Assembly (NCBI RefSeq): GCF_000968175.1
Contig: NZ_FO704551.1
Span: forward strand, 1,488,001-1,552,000
Reading direction: 5' to 3'
DNA: 64,000 nucleotides
Source: Xenorhabdus poinarii G6
GTDB lineage: Bacteria > Pseudomonadota > Gammaproteobacteria > Enterobacterales > Enterobacteriaceae
Below, piece after piece: positions 51,364 through 62,077 of this stretch. Positions within the stretch are counted from its first letter, which is position 1. The number at the start of each line of letters is the position of its first letter. Below the pieces are notes generated by a model. It searched no databases. It saw only the letters and a list, made by a program, of their open reading frames with translations, and had not been told where the DNA came from. The position numbers and the translations under genes are program-made.

Positions 51364-51942
51364 TTAAGCTAAGTTTTCTTCAACAAATTTCCAGTTAACC
51401 AATGCCCAGAAGTGCTCCAGATATTGAGGCCGTGCATTCCGGTAATCGATGTAATATGCGTGCTCCCAGACATCAACGGTCAGCACAGGTTTATCATTAC
51501 TCGTCAATGGGGTTGCGGCATTAGATGTGTTAACGATAGCCAAAGTGCCATCCGTTTTTTTGACTAACCAAGTCCAACCAGAACCAAAGTTTTTCAGAGC
51601 GGCATCAGTGAACTGCTGTTTAAACTCGGCAAAAGAACCAAAAGCATGATTGATAGCATCTGCCACTTTCCCACTTGGTTCGCCGCCACCATTTGGTGAT
51701 AGACTATGCCAGTAGAAAGTGTGGTTCCAAATTTGCGCAGCATTATTGAAGATACCACCTTCGGATGTCTTGATGATCTCTTCCAGGGATTTCCCGGCAA
51801 ATTCAGTCTCTTTAATCAGGTTATTCAGGTTGACAACATAAGCGTTGTGATGTTTGCCGTGGTGATATTCCAGAGTCTCTACAGAAATGTGTGGTTCCAG
51901 GGCATCTTTGGCATAAGGTAATGCGGGTAATTCAAAAGACAT
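51364..51942 (-). CDS. sodB: Superoxide dismutase [Fe]
   Basis: A 192-residue iron SOD converting superoxide to oxygen and peroxide in the cytoplasm. [17 protein letters not shown] at the start, metal ligands His in [10 protein letters not shown], His in WNHTFYW, and Asp and His in [13 protein letters not shown] chose the ATG at 51942: AAGGAG lies 7 nt upstream and the length equals the E. coli enzyme. In E. coli mepH (ydhO) lies between sodB and grxD; it is missing here. Confidence 0.97.
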   Translation of the reverse strand: MSFELPALPYAKDALEPHISVETLEYHHGKHHNAYVVNLNNLIKETEFAGKSLEEIIKTSEGGIFNNAAQIWNHTFYWHSLSPNGGGEPSGKVADAINHAFGSFAEFKQQFTDAALKNFGSGWTWLVKKTDGTLAIVNTSNAATPLTSNDKPVLTVDVWEHAYYIDYRNARPQYLEHFWALVNWKFVEENLA

Positions 51943-52303
51943 TGCATGCTCCTTTTTAATCTTGGGTTTTTGGCTCAGCAAACCATGACTGATAAACGAG
52001 CAATCATGAGCCGGGCAAATTTAGACTTATTATCGTATTTTTATTTGATCATTATCTTAACAACTTTTCGACTAAATAACAGGAGAAAAGATGTCACTAC
52101 GTGACGAACTGACGCAGAACTGAGCTGTAACATCGATTGAATACAGTCAGTTGGCATGAAAATATCCAAGTCATTTGTCGCAGATCATGGCAAAAATTTG
52201 CCGTGTGAAGTTCACGGTAGAAAAATTAGCGTGGAAAATGGTATTCTGAATCAATCTTTATCTGATGCTGATAAATAACGCTTGCAGTTTTAAGGAAGCA
52301 AAA
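51943..52303. other. sodB-grxD gap with two tiny ORFs
   Basis: The sodB and grxD promoters must lie here. A ten-codon ORF with a strong AGGAGAAAAG site starts at 52091 (MSLRDELTQN). A 40-codon ORF spans 52156-52278 (MKISKSFVADHGKNL... ending SLSDADK) but lacks a good ribosome-binding site. I do not recognise either. E. coli has mepH at this position; no trace of it is evident. Confidence 0.4.
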
Positions 52304-52684
52304 ATGACAAATATTAATATGAATACTAATACGGTTACTGATACAACAGTTGCGGCAGTCATCGAAAAAATTGAACGCCAGATCAGAGAAAACCCCATTC
52401 TACTGTATATGAAAGGTTCTCCTAAACTACCAAGTTGCGGTTTCTCGGCCCAGGCAGTGCAGGTTTTATCTGCTTGTGGTGAGCGTTTTGCTTATGTGGA
52501 TATCCTGCAAAACCCAGATATCCGTGCTCAATTGCCTAAGTATGCAAATTGGCCGACTTTTCCTCAGCTTTGGATGGATGGTGAATTGGTCGGTGGGTGT
52601 GACATTCTTGTTGAAATGTATCAGCGCGGTGAATTACAAACGCTGATCAAAGAGACGGCGGATAAATATCGTGAGCAAGAATAA
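52304..52684 (+). CDS. grxD: Monothiol glutaredoxin GrxD (Grx4)
   Basis: A 126-residue monothiol glutaredoxin with active site PSCGFSAQAVQ, which binds a 2Fe-2S cluster with glutathione and helps iron-sulphur trafficking. LLYMKGSPKLP and WPTFPQLWMDGELVGGCDI are near identical to E. coli. The ATG at 52304 has AAGGAAG upstream. About 12 extra N-terminal residues, rich in Asn and Thr, exceed the usual 115. lhr, which separates grxD and rnt in E. coli, is absent. Confidence 0.95.
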   Translation: MTNINMNTNTVTDTTVAAVIEKIERQIRENPILLYMKGSPKLPSCGFSAQAVQVLSACGERFAYVDILQNPDIRAQLPKYANWPTFPQLWMDGELVGGCDILVEMYQRGELQTLIKETADKYREQE

Positions 52685-52721
52685 AAAGCAATCATTCATT
52701 TGAATGATGAAAACCTGCCAT

Positions 52722-52750
52722 AGCCCCATCCTTTTTACAGGGATGGGGCT
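52722..52750. terminator. grxD/rnt bidirectional terminator
   Basis: AGCCCCATCC pairs perfectly with GGATGGGGCT around a TTTTTACAG loop between the two convergent genes, with a following TATT. Confidence 0.85.
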
Positions 52751-52789
52751 TATTGCTGGTATGACATTAATTGATATGAGATTTGCTTT

Positions 52790-53449
52790 TTAAGCTTCGC
52801 CACTGGCTGGTTCTGTGGAAGGGAGTGGCCACCCGCCTAACCGTTTCCAGCGATTGACGAGTTCGCAGAAAAGTAAAGCTGTTCGATCAGTATCATAAAG
52901 GGCACTATGTGCCTGATTGCTGTCAAACGGAATTTCGGCGGTGATGCAGGCTTTGGCTAGGATGGTCTGACCAAGAACCAATCCACTGAGTGCAGCCGTA
53001 TCAAAAGTCGCGAACGGATGGAATGGATTGCGTTTTAAACTGGCACGTTCAGTCGCCGCCATGACAAAATTATGATCAAAATTAGCATTATGGGCGACCA
53101 TAATGGCGCGGTGGCAATTCGCACTTTTCATCCCATTACGGATCATTTTGAAAATAGCATGCAAGGCCGTGTATTCACTGACGGCACCCCGCAAAGGATT
53201 GGTGGGATCAATGCCAGTGAACGCGAGAGCAGCAGGATCAAGGTTAGCGCCTTCAAAAGGCTCAATATGGAAATGCAGTGTATCAGCAGGGGATAACCAA
53301 CCTTTATCGTCCATTTTTAACGTAATTGCCGCAATTTCAAGTAAAGCGTCAGTCCGCGCATTAAAACCGGCGGTTTCGACATCAATGACAACGGGATAGT
53401 AGCCACGAAAGCGCCCACTTAACATATTTAGATCGTTTTGATTAGCCAT
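52790..53449 (-). CDS. rnt: Ribonuclease T
   Basis: A 219-residue DEDDh exonuclease that trims the 3' end of tRNA and other stable RNAs. The acidic residues are in [11 protein letters not shown] (Asp, Glu), HNANFDHNF (Asp), and [12 protein letters not shown] (His, Asp). Basic patches for RNA binding are typical. Length near 215. Confidence 0.96.
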   Translation of the reverse strand: MANQNDLNMLSGRFRGYYPVVIDVETAGFNARTDALLEIAAITLKMDDKGWLSPADTLHFHIEPFEGANLDPAALAFTGIDPTNPLRGAVSEYTALHAIFKMIRNGMKSANCHRAIMVAHNANFDHNFVMAATERASLKRNPFHPFATFDTAALSGLVLGQTILAKACITAEIPFDSNQAHSALYDTDRTALLFCELVNRWKRLGGWPLPSTEPASGEA

Positions 53450-53611
53450 CTGATTTTCTTCAGGATTCTGTTTTCATTCTAGAATAGCGGGTATTATGGC
53501 AAAATTTGCCATGTCTTGCAGAAGTAATGCGGATAATAAAGGGCAATGATCGATGCCCTTGTGTTTTTGTATGAATAACGTCTGGCTATAATTTGGTCTC
53601 TGTTTCCAGCG

Positions 53612-54019
53612 TTAGTGGCCTAATGCCTGGCTGGCGCTGGCATTTTCGATAAGTTCAATCTTATAGCCATCCGGATCTTCAACGAAAGCAATGACCGTTG
53701 TTCCCCCTTTAACCGGCCCTGCTTCGCGGATGACATTGCCTCCGGCAAGTCTGATTCGTTCACACGTCGCTGCAACATCATCAACGCCTAAAGCGATATG
53801 CCCGAATGCCGTGCCCATTTCGTAGTTTTCAACGCCCCAATTGTAGGTGAGTTCAATTACTGCGCCTTGACTTTCATCGCTATACCCAACAAACGCAAGG
53901 GAATACTTATACTCTGGATTTTCACTGGTGCGAAGTAGACGCATACCCATTATTTGCGTATAAAAATCGATCGAACGCTGCATGTTGCCAACACGGATCA
54001 TCGTATGGAGTAAACGCAT
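53612..54019 (-). CDS. gloA: Lactoylglutathione lyase (glyoxalase I)
   Basis: A 135-residue nickel-dependent enzyme that detoxifies methylglyoxal as its glutathione adduct; length equals E. coli GloA. The metal ligands are visible: His5 in LLHTMIRV, Glu56 in ELTYNWG, His74 in FGHIALGV and Glu122 in IELIEN. Confidence 0.96.
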   Translation of the reverse strand: MRLLHTMIRVGNMQRSIDFYTQIMGMRLLRTSENPEYKYSLAFVGYSDESQGAVIELTYNWGVENYEMGTAFGHIALGVDDVAATCERIRLAGGNVIREAGPVKGGTTVIAFVEDPDGYKIELIENASASQALGH

Positions 54020-54289
54020 GATTACCTCTTGATCTTTATCGTTTGATGGAGACGCATCGCTTTCATTGAAAAGCGTTGCTCACATCTCTGCCTATGTCGG
54101 TTAACTATAACGTGTATAGATAAAATAATTCAAATTGCCCGTTTATTGATTAAATGCTGCCAGTGTTGTTATTTGGTTAATTGATGTTATTATTTTGTTT
54201 TGAAATTTAATGAGGTAGGTTTATACTGGTTAACAAAATAAATAGTTTCATATAGAAATAATAGGGCAATCTGAGGGCAGGAGGATGAG

Positions 54290-54514
54290 ATGGCTGAACA
54301 ATTAGAACTCTTTGCTATTCCAAATCCTTGTCGGGGAATTTGTGAATCGGATCCCCGTGGTTTTTGCCGAGGATGTTATCGCAGCAGGGAAGAGCGGTTT
54401 ACGTGGATGACATTATCCAACAGTGAAAAAAGAAAAATATTGCGCTTATGTCATCTGAGATACCTAAGAATGTTGAGAGAAAACGGTATTGATAGAAATA
54501 TTATTTCAAAATAA
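54290..54514 (+). CDS. ydhL: DUF1289 cysteine-rich protein YdhL
   Basis: A 74-residue protein with the DUF1289 motif CRGICESDPRGFCRGCYRSR, whose four Cys could bind a metal. MAEQLELF at the start matches E. coli YdhL. Function unknown. GGAGG lies 7 nt upstream. Genes found near it in E. coli (nemA, nemR) are missing between gloA and this gene. Confidence 0.88.
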   Translation: MAEQLELFAIPNPCRGICESDPRGFCRGCYRSREERFTWMTLSNSEKRKILRLCHLRYLRMLRENGIDRNIISK

Positions 54515-55208
54515 ACCGGTCTATTTTAATTTTATGCTGAATTGATCAAAAAGACGCCGATTATATGAATTCCATTTGAGAGTGGTCGTAAAAGCAAAAA
54601 ATATGACCAATAACAGATGGTGCATCATTTGTTTTTTTATCTCTTTTATTTGGCATAGGTCATATTAAGATGTTGTTTCAATGAGCTGGTGGAATGATTC
54701 CAGTAAAAATTTCTTATCAAACAATAAGTGATTGAACAATAAAGAAACTGTTTTGTTATCTTATTGTTTTTTATATTATTTATTCTAATATTATCAATTT
54801 TTGTAAGAGAAAAATGATATTAATGTAAAAATATATAGATTAGTGTTTGGATGGCGGTTATTCTTAGAGAACTTTCACCGTGTGAATATGTATATATTTT
54901 GAGAGCTTGTGCTTTTTTGTTGATATTTTAACTTACAATAGTTTAGTTTTGTGATTATTTTATACGGTTTATCTCTTGGGTGGATTAATGCGCAATTTTA
55001 TTCGATGCGCCGTACAACTTCGCTCTTTAGAGCAACGAAGATGCCAACATTGAGTAATAAGCCAACGCGACACTAATTAGGTTATTAGTGAGATTTCTGA
55101 CTTTACTAATGTAAGCATGGTATAAGGCGCGTATCCATTATTCATATGAATAAACTGATTGAATAATTCATTGATGTTATATGAGTCTCTAATTATAAGG
55201 AGGGGTAA
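54515..55208. other. Long ydhL-slyA intergenic region
   Basis: About 690 nt, very AT-rich in the first 450. Near slyA there are several small inverted repeats: GCGCA/TGCGC (54990-55010), CTTCGCTCT/AGAGC..CGAAG (55018-55040) and CACTAAT/ATTAGTG (55071-55090). A 21-codon Arg-rich ORF lies at 54988-55053. This resembles a structured 5' leader, but I cannot name it. Confidence 0.4.
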
Positions 55209-55646
55209 TTGGAATTGACATTGGGATCCGATTTGGCACGTTTAGTCCGTGTCTGGCGCGCTTTAATTGATCATCGTTTGAAACCGTTGAAATTAACTCA
55301 GACACATTGGGTGACTCTATACAATATTAGTCAGCTACCACCAGAGCAATCACAGATACAGCTAGCGAAAGCGATTGGTATTGAACAACCTTCTTTGGTG
55401 AGAACGCTTGATCAATTAGAAGAAAAGAAACTGATTACACGTCATACATGTGCTAATGATCGACGCGCAAAAAGAATCAAATTAACCGGAGAATCGGAGA
55501 CGTTTATCAAAGAAGTGGATAGTGTTATTGATTTAACAAGGAAAGAAATTTTGGAAGGAATTACTCATGATGAGTTAATTTTGCTTGCTTCCGTAATAAA
55601 GAAAATTGAAAAAAATATTAACCAATTACATAAACAAGTCATATAA
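55209..55646 (+). CDS. slyA: Transcriptional regulator SlyA (TTG start)
   Basis: A 145-residue MarR-family winged-helix regulator; length near E. coli (144). [23 protein letters not shown] and [20 protein letters not shown] are strongly conserved (cores). It antagonises H-NS at virulence and surface genes in enteric pathogens. The frame begins with TTG behind a strong AAGGAGG site; a TTG start is also used in E. coli slyA. A second in-frame TTG two codons on is an alternative. Confidence 0.95.
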   Translation: MELTLGSDLARLVRVWRALIDHRLKPLKLTQTHWVTLYNISQLPPEQSQIQLAKAIGIEQPSLVRTLDQLEEKKLITRHTCANDRRAKRIKLTGESETFIKEVDSVIDLTRKEILEGITHDELILLASVIKKIEKNINQLHKQVI

Positions 55647-55660
55647 AAATTAGGCGATAA

Positions 55661-55704
55661 AAAAATCGCGGCCCAGATGTTGGGACTGGTCAGCCGCGAT
55701 TTTT
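55661..55704. terminator. slyA/slyB bidirectional terminator
   Basis: AAAAATCGCGGC (55661-55672) pairs perfectly with GCCGCGATTTTT (55693-55704), flanked by A and T runs, between two convergent genes. Confidence 0.92.
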
Positions 55705-55726
55705 ATCTTGGTATTATTTGCGTATC

Positions 55727-56200
55727 TTAGATTGGTGAAACAGTGAGAGACTCTCCACTGTTTGCAATCTTGATGCGTTGTCCTCTGCTGAAGACAGTGT
55801 TGTCCAATTTTTGGACTACAACGATGTTTTTTCCACTGTCCGTACGAATACTTAATTCAATCCCTTTCGCCTGGTCCATCGCCCCTTCGATTTTTTGACC
55901 CGTCAAACCACCGGCAATCGCACCCGCAGCTGTGGCGAGTTTTTGACCCGATCCGCCACCAACCGTATTCCCTAATAGCCCACCTAAAACAGCCCCGCCA
56001 ATGAGACCCAGGACATTCGGGTCCCCGGCTTGTCTGCCTTTAATCGTGATGGGACGTACAGAGATAATGGTGCCATAGGTGACATCCTGAGCCTGTTTGG
56101 CCTGGTCAATAGAATAAGTATCACTAGAAAGTGCACCCATATCCGCACAACCGGACAAAGTGGTCACTACAACTGCACCAACCAGGAAACGTTTAAACAT
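55727..56200 (-). CDS. slyB: Outer membrane lipoprotein SlyB
   Basis: A 157-residue lipoprotein with lipobox TLSGC at residues 14-18. A glycine-zipper region (GLIGGAVLGGLLGNTVGGGSG) spans about residues 65-85 (pattern only). PhoPQ activates slyB in E. coli and Salmonella, and SlyB stabilises outer membrane proteins under stress. Convergent with slyA, as in E. coli. Confidence 0.94.
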   Translation of the reverse strand: MFKRFLVGAVVVTTLSGCADMGALSSDTYSIDQAKQAQDVTYGTIISVRPITIKGRQAGDPNVLGLIGGAVLGGLLGNTVGGGSGQKLATAAGAIAGGLTGQKIEGAMDQAKGIELSIRTDSGKNIVVVQKLDNTVFSRGQRIKIANSGESLTVSPI

Positions 56201-56537
56201 AGTTACTCCTAATTTTAAGACCTGATAGGGAACTTGATAATAAACCTATCATCAAGCATTCAGCTACTATTGTTAGCAGCGAATACGATTTATTGTTAAC
56301 AGCAGAACTGATAACTTTGCCAGCCACTAATGATACCTATCCACCTATAAAATAAATGCTCATAATGAATGCTGAAAAAAATAATTCCTGAACAAAAGTT
56401 TAGCATGTTTTGTGAAGAGCTTTCCAAAACTCAGATTTTGTCACTGATAATAATCATTACACATATCGGGTTCGAATAAATGTGTTTTATAGTTCATGTT
56501 TGATTAAATGTAATCCATTATTAATAGAGGAATGTTT
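56201..56537. other. slyB-anmK divergent promoter region
   Basis: About 340 nt of AT-rich sequence between divergent genes. TTATCACTGACA-like and other AT motifs were checked; no clear PhoP box (two TGTTTA half-sites 11 apart) is evident. No gene seen. Confidence 0.5.
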
Positions 56538-57647
56538 ATGCATTCAGGACGTTATATTGGTGTGATGTCGGGCACCAGCATGGATGGGGTTGATGTTGTG
56601 TTGGCAGAGATTAGAGATAAAACAGTGACTCAACAACTGAGTTACTGTCATCCCTTCCCACAAGAGCTTAAGCAAAAATTGCTTTCTATATGTCAAGGTC
56701 AACAGACAACGTTATCCATAGTCGGGCGACTTGACCATGAACTTGGCACGCTTTTTGCGGAGGCTGTTCAGGGATTGTTGAATAAAGCTGCGTTGACAGC
56801 CAGTGCGATTACAGCAATCGGATGTCATGGGCAGACGGTATGGCATGAGCCGGACGGTGAGAAACCGTTTACGATGCAAATCGGTGATAATAATCGTGTA
56901 GCGGCATTGACTGATATTACAACAGTGGGTGATTTTAGACGGCGTGACATGGCTTATGGTGGTCAGGGTGCGCCTTTGGTGCCGGCATTCCATATGGCGG
57001 TATTGGGGCATCCGACGGAAAGGCGCATTATTTTAAACATGGGTGGAATCGCAAATATCTCGGCGCTTCTGCCTGATTCAGCCGTTAAAGGGTATGACAC
57101 CGGTCCGGGGAATATGCTGATGGATGCCTGGACATGGCGGCATAAGCAGTTACCTTACGACAAAGATGCACGCTGGGCCAGTCAAGGGACTGTCAACGAA
57201 TCTTTACTCCAAAAAATGCTTTCTGATCCCTATTTCGCACGTACTGCACCGAAGAGTACAGGACGTGAATACTTTAATATGGCATGGTTGGAAAAACAGT
57301 TAGCTGAATTTTCTGACATTGCTCCTGTGGATGTTCAAGCAACACTGGCTGAACTCACGGCAGCGAGCATTGCTCAGCAAGTTATCCTCAGTGGCGGATG
57401 TGATCGGCTGCTGGTATGTGGTGGTGGAGCCAGGAACCCATTGGTGATGCATCGGCTATCCGCTTTATTACTGGGAACTGAAGTCGCGCCGACGGATAAA
57501 TATGGTTTGAGTGGTGATGATATGGAAGCGTTGGCATTTGCTTGGTTGGCATTCCGCACAATGTCCGGGTTGTCGGGTAATTTACCCTCCGTAACCGGTG
57601 CGGATAGAGAAACGATTTTAGGGGCAATTTATCCGATTGTCAGATAA
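56538..57647 (+). CDS. anmK: Anhydro-N-acetylmuramic acid kinase
   Basis: A 369-residue kinase, the E. coli length, that phosphorylates and opens recycled anhydroMurNAc in murein recycling. [18 protein letters not shown] at the N terminus, GCHGQTVWH, and [14 protein letters not shown] are family motifs. I chose the second ATG at 56538: GAGG lies 7 nt upstream of it, and the first ATG (56532) would be too close. Confidence 0.95.
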   Translation: MHSGRYIGVMSGTSMDGVDVVLAEIRDKTVTQQLSYCHPFPQELKQKLLSICQGQQTTLSIVGRLDHELGTLFAEAVQGLLNKAALTASAITAIGCHGQTVWHEPDGEKPFTMQIGDNNRVAALTDITTVGDFRRRDMAYGGQGAPLVPAFHMAVLGHPTERRIILNMGGIANISALLPDSAVKGYDTGPGNMLMDAWTWRHKQLPYDKDARWASQGTVNESLLQKMLSDPYFARTAPKSTGREYFNMAWLEKQLAEFSDIAPVDVQATLAELTAASIAQQVILSGGCDRLLVCGGGARNPLVMHRLSALLLGTEVAPTDKYGLSGDDMEALAFAWLAFRTMSGLSGNLPSVTGADRETILGAIYPIVR

Positions 57648-57679
57648 TGGATTACACATTAGGAAATTGAGGGTGAGAA

Positions 57680-58333
57680 ATGTCAGAAAATAATGAAACA
57701 ACTATTGCTGAACTTCGTCGCGAATATGTGCGTGGCGGGTTGAGGCGAAAAGATCTTACTGAAGAACCCATTGCGCTGTTTGAACGTTGGTTAAAACAGG
57801 TTTGTGAAGCGAAACTCAGCGATCCAACCGCAATGTGTATTGCGACAGTCGATGAGCACGGGCAACCTTATCAGCGCATTGTTTTGTTAAAACATTTTGA
57901 TACCCATAATTTGGTATTTTATACCAATCTTGGCAGTCGTAAGGCAAAACATCTGGCTCAGAATAACCGGATTAGTCTCCATTTCCCGTGGTATCAGTTA
58001 GAACGGCAAGTCAGCTTTCTTGGTAAAGCTGAACGCCTGTCTCCGCTTGAGGTTATGAAGTATTTTCATAGTCGCCCAAGAGATAGCCAAATTGCGGCCT
58101 GGGCTTCTCAACAATCTTCAAAGATTTCTGCCAGAAGTATTTTGGAGGGGAAATTTTTGGAATTGAAACAGAAGTTTCAGAATGGTGAGATTCCTCTTCC
58201 GAGTTTCTGGGGCGGGTTCAAGGTCGAATTTGATTCAGTCGAATTCTGGCAGGGTGGGGCTAATCGTCTTCATGATCGCTTTTTGTATCGGCGCGAAGGG
58301 GATAAATGGCATGTTGACCGATTGGCGCCTTAA
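57680..58333 (+). CDS. pdxH: Pyridoxine/pyridoxamine 5'-phosphate oxidase
   Basis: A 217-residue FMN-dependent oxidase making pyridoxal 5'-phosphate. [38 protein letters not shown] and [22 protein letters not shown] are family motifs (cores). Follows anmK by 32 nt and precedes tyrS and pdxY, as in E. coli, where PdxY salvages the same vitamin. Confidence 0.96.
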   Translation: MSENNETTIAELRREYVRGGLRRKDLTEEPIALFERWLKQVCEAKLSDPTAMCIATVDEHGQPYQRIVLLKHFDTHNLVFYTNLGSRKAKHLAQNNRISLHFPWYQLERQVSFLGKAERLSPLEVMKYFHSRPRDSQIAAWASQQSSKISARSILEGKFLELKQKFQNGEIPLPSFWGGFKVEFDSVEFWQGGANRLHDRFLYRREGDKWHVDRLAP

Positions 58334-58538
58334 TAATAAAGCTGTGATTTGTAAGGTAATAGGGAGATTCCCATTTTTAACACTAGCACTTATATGACGG
58401 GCGTTTTATGCTATAGCACTTGATTTATAACGAGATACTTATCCCCCCTGATGGATGTCAAATTGTAGCGTATTCCACAAAGGTGCAATTTTGTACAGGG
58501 GGTTGATAGGTGAAGAATACAAACCGATGGAGACATTA

Positions 58539-59813
58539 ATGTCTAGCAATAACCTGATTAAACAACTGCAAGAGCGGGGCCTTGTTGCCCAGGTAACGTA
58601 TGAAGCGGCGTTAGTGGAGAGGCTGGCGCAAGGTCCGATCTCTCTCTATTGCGGCTTTGATCCTACCGCTGACAGCTTGCATTTGGGCCATCTGGTTCCT
58701 TTGCTGTGTTTAAAACGATTTCAACTTGCTGGGCATAAACCGATTGCATTGGTTGGTGGCGCGACGGGTTTGATTGGCGATCCTAGTTTTAAAGCGACTG
58801 AACGCAAATTAAACACAGAAGAAACTGTCAAAGAGTGGGTTGAGAAGATCCGCAACCAGGTTTCTCCCTTCCTGAGTTTTGCAGGTGAAAATGGTGCAGA
58901 ATTAGCCAATAACTACGAGTGGTTTGGTAAAATGGATGTGCTGACTTTCCTGCGTGATATCGGTAAGCACTTTTCTGTCAACCAGATGATTAATAAAGAA
59001 GCCGTAAAACAGCGTCTTAACCGTGATGATGTGGGTATTTCGTATACAGAGTTTTCTTACAACCTGTTGCAGTCATATGATTTTGCAAACCTGAATGGCA
59101 CATACGGTGTTGAATTGCAGATTGGGGGTTCAGACCAATGGGGCAATATTACGTCAGGTATTGATTTGACTCGTCGTTTGCATCAGAAACAAGTGTTTGG
59201 CATGACAGTACCTTTGATCACTAAATCCGATGGCACTAAATTTGGTAAAACAGAAGGCGGTGCCGTTTGGTTGGATCCGAAGAAAACCAGCCCGTACAAA
59301 TTTTATCAATTCTGGATTAATACCGCAGATGCCGATGTTTACCGTTTCCTGAAATTCTTCACTTTCATGAGCATTGAAGACATTAATGCGTTGGAAGAAG
59401 AAGATAAAACTAGCGGTAAAGCGCCACGTGCTCAATATGTTTTGGCCGAACAAGTGACTGGGATGGTGCATGGCGAAGCTGGTTTAGCGGCGGCGAAGCG
59501 TATCACTGACAGCTTATTCTCTGGCGCGATTGCTGATTTGACCGAAGATGATTTTGCCCAATTAGCCCAAGATGGTATGCCAGCCATTGAACTTGAAAAA
59601 GAAGCTGATTTACAACAAGCCCTGGTGACGGCGGGATTCGTTCCTTCCCGTGGGCAGGCGCGTACAATGATCAGTTCTAATGCAGTGTCCATCAATGGTG
59701 AAAAACAGTCCGAACCTATGTATGTATTTACAGAGCGTGATCGCCTGTTTGGGCTTTATAGTTTATTACGCCGTGGTAAGAAGCACTATTGCCTAATCAA
59801 CTGGAAGTCTTGA
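58539..59813 (+). CDS. tyrS: Tyrosyl-tRNA synthetase
   Basis: A 424-residue class I synthetase, the E. coli length. [17 protein letters not shown] has the HIGH motif (HLGH), [11 protein letters not shown] the KMSKS-type motif, and a C-terminal S4-like RNA-binding domain begins near residue 355 ([15 protein letters not shown]). The ATG at 58539 has GGAG 6 nt upstream and begins [15 protein letters not shown] as in E. coli; an upstream extension in frame is not conserved. Confidence 0.97.
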   Translation: MSSNNLIKQLQERGLVAQVTYEAALVERLAQGPISLYCGFDPTADSLHLGHLVPLLCLKRFQLAGHKPIALVGGATGLIGDPSFKATERKLNTEETVKEWVEKIRNQVSPFLSFAGENGAELANNYEWFGKMDVLTFLRDIGKHFSVNQMINKEAVKQRLNRDDVGISYTEFSYNLLQSYDFANLNGTYGVELQIGGSDQWGNITSGIDLTRRLHQKQVFGMTVPLITKSDGTKFGKTEGGAVWLDPKKTSPYKFYQFWINTADADVYRFLKFFTFMSIEDINALEEEDKTSGKAPRAQYVLAEQVTGMVHGEAGLAAAKRITDSLFSGAIADLTEDDFAQLAQDGMPAIELEKEADLQQALVTAGFVPSRGQARTMISSNAVSINGEKQSEPMYVFTERDRLFGLYSLLRRGKKHYCLINWKS

Positions 59814-59826
59814 ATTAATTTTATTA

Positions 59827-59854
59827 TAAAGGGCAACGATAATGTTGCCCTTTA
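59827..59854 (+). terminator. tyrS terminator
   Basis: TAAAGGGCAAC pairs perfectly with GTTGCCCTTTA around a GATAAT loop, 13 nt past the tyrS stop, followed by TGTATC. The U-run is short, so read-through to pdxY is possible. Confidence 0.75.
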
Positions 59855-59905
59855 TGTATCTGACATTTTTGTCAATATCATTTATACCTATCGCACTTTA
59901 AGATG

Positions 59906-59941
59906 GATCTATTTTCCCGCGCGTGGCGAGAGGAAATAAAG
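59906..59941. repeat. Dispersed hairpin-like repeat, copy 2
   Basis: GATCTATTTTCCCGCGCG then TGGCGAGAGGAAATAAAG resembles the nlpC-hmuV hairpin (25143-25180) over its whole length, with a few changes and a less perfect stem. It lies 57 nt upstream of the pdxY start. Confidence 0.55.
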
Positions 59942-59997
59942 CATACGATGTTGATTGGGTATATTCATCAATGAAGAAGAATAAATTAGGTTTTATC

Positions 59998-60876
59998 ATG
60001 AACAATGTTCTTTCAATTCAGTCTCATGTTGTCTTTGGTCATGCTGGAAATAGTGCGGCTGTTTTTCCAATGCGCCGGATGGGAGTAAATGTATGGGCAT
60101 TAAATACCGTTCAATTCTCAAATCATACACAATATCCTCAATGGCGTGGTTGTGTTATGCCACCTGAACACTTGGCTGACATTGTGCAGGGAATTGGTGA
60201 AATAAATAAATTGGCATCCTGTCATGCCGTTCTGAGTGGTTATATTGGTTCCGCAGAACAAGGAAATTATATCCTTAATATTGTGGAGCAGGTTAAAAAA
60301 GCCAATCCTGACGCATGGTATTTCTGTGATCCCGTGATGGGACATCCAGAAAAAGGATGCATCGTTGCGCCAGGTGTTGCGGAATTCTTCTGTGAGAAAG
60401 TCTTACCTGTCAGTGATATTATTTCACCAAATCTATTGGAACTTGAAACACTGACTATGCGGAAAATTGGCAGTGTGGAACACGCGATATCCGCGGCGCG
60501 TGAATTATGTGAAAAAGGCCCTGACATTGTATTAGTTAAGCACTTAAGTCGCGCAGGTTATCAGAAAAATAGTTTTGAAATGCTTTTGGTAACGAAAGAA
60601 CATAGTTGGCATGTCAGTCGCCCGTTAATTGATACAGGAGCACGTCAGCCGGTTGGGGTGGGTGACTTAACAAGTGGGTTATTCCTCGTCAATTTATTGA
60701 AAAATCCATCTTTAACAGATGAAGCATTGCAGGCCGCTTTAGAGCATGTCTCAGCTGCCGTTTACGAAGTGATGTTAGAAACACAAAAGAGTGAAGAATA
60801 TGAGCTACAGATAGTTGCCGCGCAAGATAAAATGGTGACTCCAGAGCATCAGTTTCATGCGGTGAAAATAGACTGA
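59998..60876 (+). CDS. pdxY: Pyridoxal kinase PdxY
   Basis: A 292-residue ribokinase-superfamily enzyme that phosphorylates pyridoxal in vitamin B6 salvage. [34 protein letters not shown] and [13 protein letters not shown] with the catalytic Asp are conserved. The ATG at 59998 gives the E. coli-like start ([10 protein letters not shown]); the open frame reaches back into the repeat but with no conservation. Adjacent to tyrS and pdxH as in E. coli. Confidence 0.95.
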   Translation: MNNVLSIQSHVVFGHAGNSAAVFPMRRMGVNVWALNTVQFSNHTQYPQWRGCVMPPEHLADIVQGIGEINKLASCHAVLSGYIGSAEQGNYILNIVEQVKKANPDAWYFCDPVMGHPEKGCIVAPGVAEFFCEKVLPVSDIISPNLLELETLTMRKIGSVEHAISAARELCEKGPDIVLVKHLSRAGYQKNSFEMLLVTKEHSWHVSRPLIDTGARQPVGVGDLTSGLFLVNLLKNPSLTDEALQAALEHVSAAVYEVMLETQKSEEYELQIVAAQDKMVTPEHQFHAVKID

Positions 60877-61037
60877 CATAAGACATTATCGGCGAAAAAT
60901 AGGCTTCCGGTCATGTTGACCCAGAGCAATATAGTGTATTACTGGAAGCAAGCACAAAGTGAGACAGGGAGAATATGAATGTAGCCGATATCACACGCAA
61001 AACAAGAAGTAGAAGAGAGAGTGGATAGGAAAGAGAC

Positions 61038-61066
61038 GGCCTCATTCTTATTTTATGAATGAGACC
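61038..61066 (-). terminator. fabI terminator
   Basis: GGCCTCATTC pairs with GAATGAGACC (one mismatch) around a 9-nt AT loop, 22 nt past the fabI stop. U-run is weak; probable terminator. Confidence 0.6.
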
Positions 61067-61088
61067 ATCTGCAAAAATTAACGATTTG

Positions 61089-61877
61089 TTACTTTAACTC
61101 TAATTCATTCATGGCAGCAATGCTGAAACCACCGTCAACATGCAAAATCTCACCGGTCACACCACCCGCCAGATCTGAACATAAGAAAGCAGCCGCATTA
61201 CCGACATCTTCTGTTGTTACCGTGCGGCGAATAGGGGTAACTGCTTCACAGTGAGCCAGCATTTTACGGAAGTCTTTGATACCAGAGGCCGCCAGAGTGC
61301 GGATCGGGCCGGCAGAGATGCCATTAACACGAATACCTTCTACACCCATTGCATTTGCCATATAACGCACATTCGCTTCCAGAGAGGCTTTCGCCAGCCC
61401 CATGACGTTATAGTTAGGAATTGCACGCTCGGCACCTAGATAACTTAAAGTGAGGAGGGCTGAACCAGGATTCAGCATTTCACGGCAGGCTTTCGCCATG
61501 GCGACGAAACTGTATGCGCTGATGTCATGTGCAATTTTGAAGCCTTCCCGGGTGACGGCATTAACATAGTCACCATCAAGTTGGTCAGCTGGTGCAAAAC
61601 CGATAGAGTGAACAAAACCATCGAATTTAGGCCAGACTTTACCGAGTTCAACGAACAAGGCGTCGATACTTTCATCTTCTGCTACGTCACAGGGCAGAAC
61701 GATAGTTGAATTCAGTGATGCAGCGAATTCTTCGACACGAGGTTTCAGTTTGTCATTTTGGTAGGTAAAAGCCAGCTCTGCACCTTGATCGTGCATTGCC
61801 TTGGCAATTCCATAAGCGATAGACAGTTTGCTGGCGACGCCAGTAATGAGAATGCGCTTGCCGGTCATGAAACCCAT
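61089..61877 (-). CDS. fabI: Enoyl-[acyl-carrier-protein] reductase (NADH) FabI
   Basis: A 262-residue short-chain dehydrogenase doing the last step of fatty acid elongation; the target of triclosan and diazaborines. [16 protein letters not shown] is the cofactor loop, [15 protein letters not shown] follows, and [17 protein letters not shown] holds the catalytic Tyr and Lys. The ATG at 61877 ([13 protein letters not shown]) has AAGGAT upstream and matches E. coli; an open extension of 16 codons is not conserved. Confidence 0.97.
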   Translation of the reverse strand: MGFMTGKRILITGVASKLSIAYGIAKAMHDQGAELAFTYQNDKLKPRVEEFAASLNSTIVLPCDVAEDESIDALFVELGKVWPKFDGFVHSIGFAPADQLDGDYVNAVTREGFKIAHDISAYSFVAMAKACREMLNPGSALLTLSYLGAERAIPNYNVMGLAKASLEANVRYMANAMGVEGIRVNGISAGPIRTLAASGIKDFRKMLAHCEAVTPIRRTVTTEDVGNAAAFLCSDLAGGVTGEILHVDGGFSIAAMNELELK

Positions 61878-62077
61878 AGCAGTATCCTTATTGTTCTTTG
61901 TGATCAAAATTATCTTTGTGATCAAACACCAAAAGTCATGGGAAAAATAATCAATATCCCCCCATGACCGCGGTATTTATTGTGAATAAACGGGGATGAT
62001 TCTATCACGCCGGAGAGAAATGTGGTGAGTTTCCCATTCTGTTCCGATCAGTGATTAAAAGATATCCAATAAAAATA

